NCBI GenBank assembly: GCA_029204225.1
Contig: CM055111.1
Coordinates: 43,464,815 to 43,528,814, forward strand
Direction: 5' to 3'
Length of the DNA stretch: 64,000 nucleotides
Source of the DNA: Diphasiastrum complanatum
Taxonomy: Eukaryota > Streptophyta > Lycopodiopsida > Lycopodiales > Lycopodiaceae
Shown: piece by piece, positions 62,244 through 64,000 of the stretch
Layout: every line of letters starts with the position of its first letter
How positions within the stretch are numbered: position 1 is the first letter of the stretch
Program-made: the position numbers and the translations under genes
The notes under the pieces: generated by a model
Told to the model about the DNA's origin: nothing
Database searches by the model: none
Seen by the model: the letters and a program-made list of their open reading frames with translations, nothing else

Positions 62244-64000
62244 CGAGCCAGCTCAGACTAGGTACAATGCCTATGAAAAGGAACTCTTTTCTATAGTCCA
62301 TGCCCTTAAGACTTGGAGGCATTATTTGTATGGTGCCAACTTTGAGGTCCTGACAGACCATGAAAGTCTCAGATACCTTTGCAACCTGAGCTTAGAGGTC
62401 GGAAAGCTCATTGGGCAGAGTTGATGCAAGAGTCTGATATGTCTATCAGATATAGACGGAGGAAATTCAATACAGTAGCAGATGCCCTTAGTAGAATGCC
62501 TATGATAAACGATCTGAGTTTTACTCAGATTCGTTATGAGTTACTCAAGTCCTTGAGAGGGAGGTGCCAGCATGATGCATTCTTCTCTACTACCTGGAAC
62601 TCAGTCCAGAGCAGACAGTTACAGACTCCAGAACCAGTTCCCGGGGCTGGTGCCAGTTAGTCCAAGAATACGGCATCTTCCGTTGAGGATGATGATGAAT
62701 CCGAGTATACGTCAGATGACGCTGAGGATTCTGAGCCTGTATTACCCAAGCAAACCCCAGTGGTTGAGGGTCAGTTGACTCAAGGATTCAAATGGAAACA
62801 GTATTCCATTCAGGATGAGTACTTGCTCTATAGAGATAGAGTATGTGTCCCCAATTCAGAGGATTATAGGCAGCAGGTCCTATATGAGTGTCATGACAAT
62901 CCTAGTGCGGGGCACCCAGGCATATAGAAGACCTATGAGTTTCTTCGTAGGCAATTTTTCTGGCCCAATATGAAAAAGGACGTCCAACAATATGTAACCA
63001 GTTGCCAGAAATGTCAAGTAAATAAAGCAGAGCGTTTAAAGGCAGGAGGGTTGTTGCAGCCCTTAGATATACCAGCTGGTAAACGGGAGAGTATCTCCAT
63101 GGATTTTATAGTAGGCCTGCCCAAAACCCAAAAGGGTAATGACGCTATATGGGTCACAGTTGACCGTCTGACCAAAATGGCTCATTTTATTCCGACCAAA
63201 ACAACTGTTAGAGCTCCAGAGTTAGCGAGGTTATTTGTAGACGGGCTATTTAAATTGTACGGTCTACCTTCCGGCATAGTCAGCAACCGGGACAATAAGT
63301 TTAATGGAAATTTTTGGAGGGCAGTACTCCATCATCTCCATACTAAGCTTAATATGAGTACCACCGACCATCCACAGACGGGGACGGTCAAACAGAGAGT
63401 GTAAATCAGGTGCTAGAGGATTTGCTTCGTGCATACGTCAGCAAGAAGCAAACTAATTGGGAGGAGTATCTCTCGATATTAGAGTTTGCTTATAACAGTA
63501 CCAAACATTCAGCTACGGGATACAGCCCATTTATGTTGATGTACGGTTTTCAGCCACGCTCACCCACAACTATAGGGTTTAAACAAGAAAAAGTTGAAGC
63601 AGCCAGAAACTTTTTAGAGGACCTAAACCAGATGATAGAACATGCTAAGCGTAGCATTAGGCAGTCCCAAGATCGAGCCAAGCATTATGCAGATCCACAC
63701 AGACGGGATGTGCAGTTCTCCGCTGGTGAGAAAGTCTACTTGAGAGTCCCAGTTGACTCAAAAACACTCAAATCAAGAGTGTGTGCTAAGTTGTCTCCTA
63801 GGTATTGTGGTCCCTTTACCATCAGTAGGAGACTAGGCGAGGTCACCTATGAACTAGAACTCCCACACAGTAGTAAGGTTTTTCCAGTCTTTCATGTACG
63901 TCAGTTACGAAAAGCCTTAGCCAGAACAGAAAATCTGGTAGGGGACAGTGTTCTAGTTCTCCCATTGGATTCTCAGCAACCTCCACATGAGCCAGAGGAG
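62244..64000 (+). pseudogene. Gypsy-5 RNase H remnant, linker and integrase
   Basis: Resumes in RNase H (YEKELFSIVHALKTWRHYLY), linker to 62.66 kb, then integrase: zinc-binding start with HPGI, a TAG at 62925-62927, CQKCQVNKAERLKAGGLLQP (63.0 kb), SMDFIVGLPKTQKGNDAIWV, then GIVSNRDNKFNGNFW where Gypsy-4 has SDRDSKF, so a catalytic Asp is Asn. A 1-bp insertion near 63.38 kb shifts the frame at the QTERV motif. The C-terminal region continues to the window end before the chromodomain. Confidence 0.9.

Larger units (their letters stand above)
59487..64000 (+). mobile_element. Gypsy-5: sister copy of Gypsy-4, RT deleted, runs off the window
   Basis: Same family and layout as Gypsy-4: 358-bp 5' LTR (about a dozen differences from Gypsy-4 LTRs by eye), primer site 59846-59858, leader, Gag from 60739, protease, then a deletion at about 62243 that removes all of RT and the start of RNase H, followed by RNase H end, linker and integrase to the window end. 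The 3' LTR is not in view. Confidence 0.93.

Noticed and set aside
1..64000. tRNA, rRNA or snRNA genes
   Set aside because: None recognised on either strand; the TGGTATCAGAGC sites are retrotransposon primer-binding sites beside LTRs, not tRNA genes.

Overview
The window looks like nuclear DNA of a land plant with a large, repeat-swollen genome. It holds an intron-rich host gene with GT-AG splice sites, plant-type Ty1/copia and Ty3/gypsy retrotransposons primed by initiator-Met tRNA, L1-like LINEs and hAT DNA transposons. There is no bacterial, organellar or viral gene organisation. A fern, lycophyte or gymnosperm would fit the intron sizes; the sequence alone does not fix the species.

The one host gene I can support is on the minus strand: a serine carboxypeptidase of family S28 (plant Pro-X carboxypeptidase-like). 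Six consecutive exons can be read at 41005-40823, 30392-30276, 30028-29975, 29719-29648, 29241-29130 and 8491-8395. Every junction has GT-AG sites and the phases agree throughout. The first exon carries the nucleophile motif GxSYxG. Two of the introns are about 10.4 kb and 20.6 kb and are filled with transposons. The gene's 5' end (signal peptide and N-terminal exons) and 3' end (catalytic Asp and His) are not in the window, so the transcription unit probably exceeds the 64 kb shown.

Layout: 1-1014 LINE-A (-) and a GA tract; 2219-4717 Copia-1 (-), broken into by LINE-B (+, 4718-8098); 8395-8491 S28 exon; 9.3-12.6 and 17.5-18.0 kb an unknown minus-strand coding relic, split by Copia-2 (12596-17541, a copia/gypsy chimera); 19.3-26.6 kb an old hAT with a younger hAT (21398-26006) nested in it; 27.6-28.8 kb a lone LTR and LINE-C; 29.1-30.4 kb four S28 exons; 30.4-35.0 kb a pile of LINE fragments separated by GA tracts; 35.0-38.1 kb Gypsy-2 (-); 38.1-39.2 kb a very old gypsy RT relic; 40.8-41.0 kb S28 exon; 43.0-49.6 kb a copia scrap and a head-to-tail LINE array; 49.6-59.5 kb LINE-K, interrupted by the 6.6-kb Gypsy-4 with identical LTRs; 59.5 kb to the end Gypsy-5.

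The most striking system is the LINE family. Its 3' ends finish in (CT)n instead of poly(A). New 5'-truncated copies start directly after (CT)n in the same orientation, giving head-to-tail arrays. The 3' UTR carries a hairpin whose inner stem covaries between copies, and ORF2 ends in a PCNA-binding (PIP-box-like) motif. Together these suggest a LINE that recognises its own RNA 3' end and re-inserts into (CT)n tracts, including its own tails. Insertion boundaries quoted for Copia-2, Gypsy-4, the inner hAT and two short insertions rest on target-site duplications read directly from the sequence. All comparisons were made by eye.
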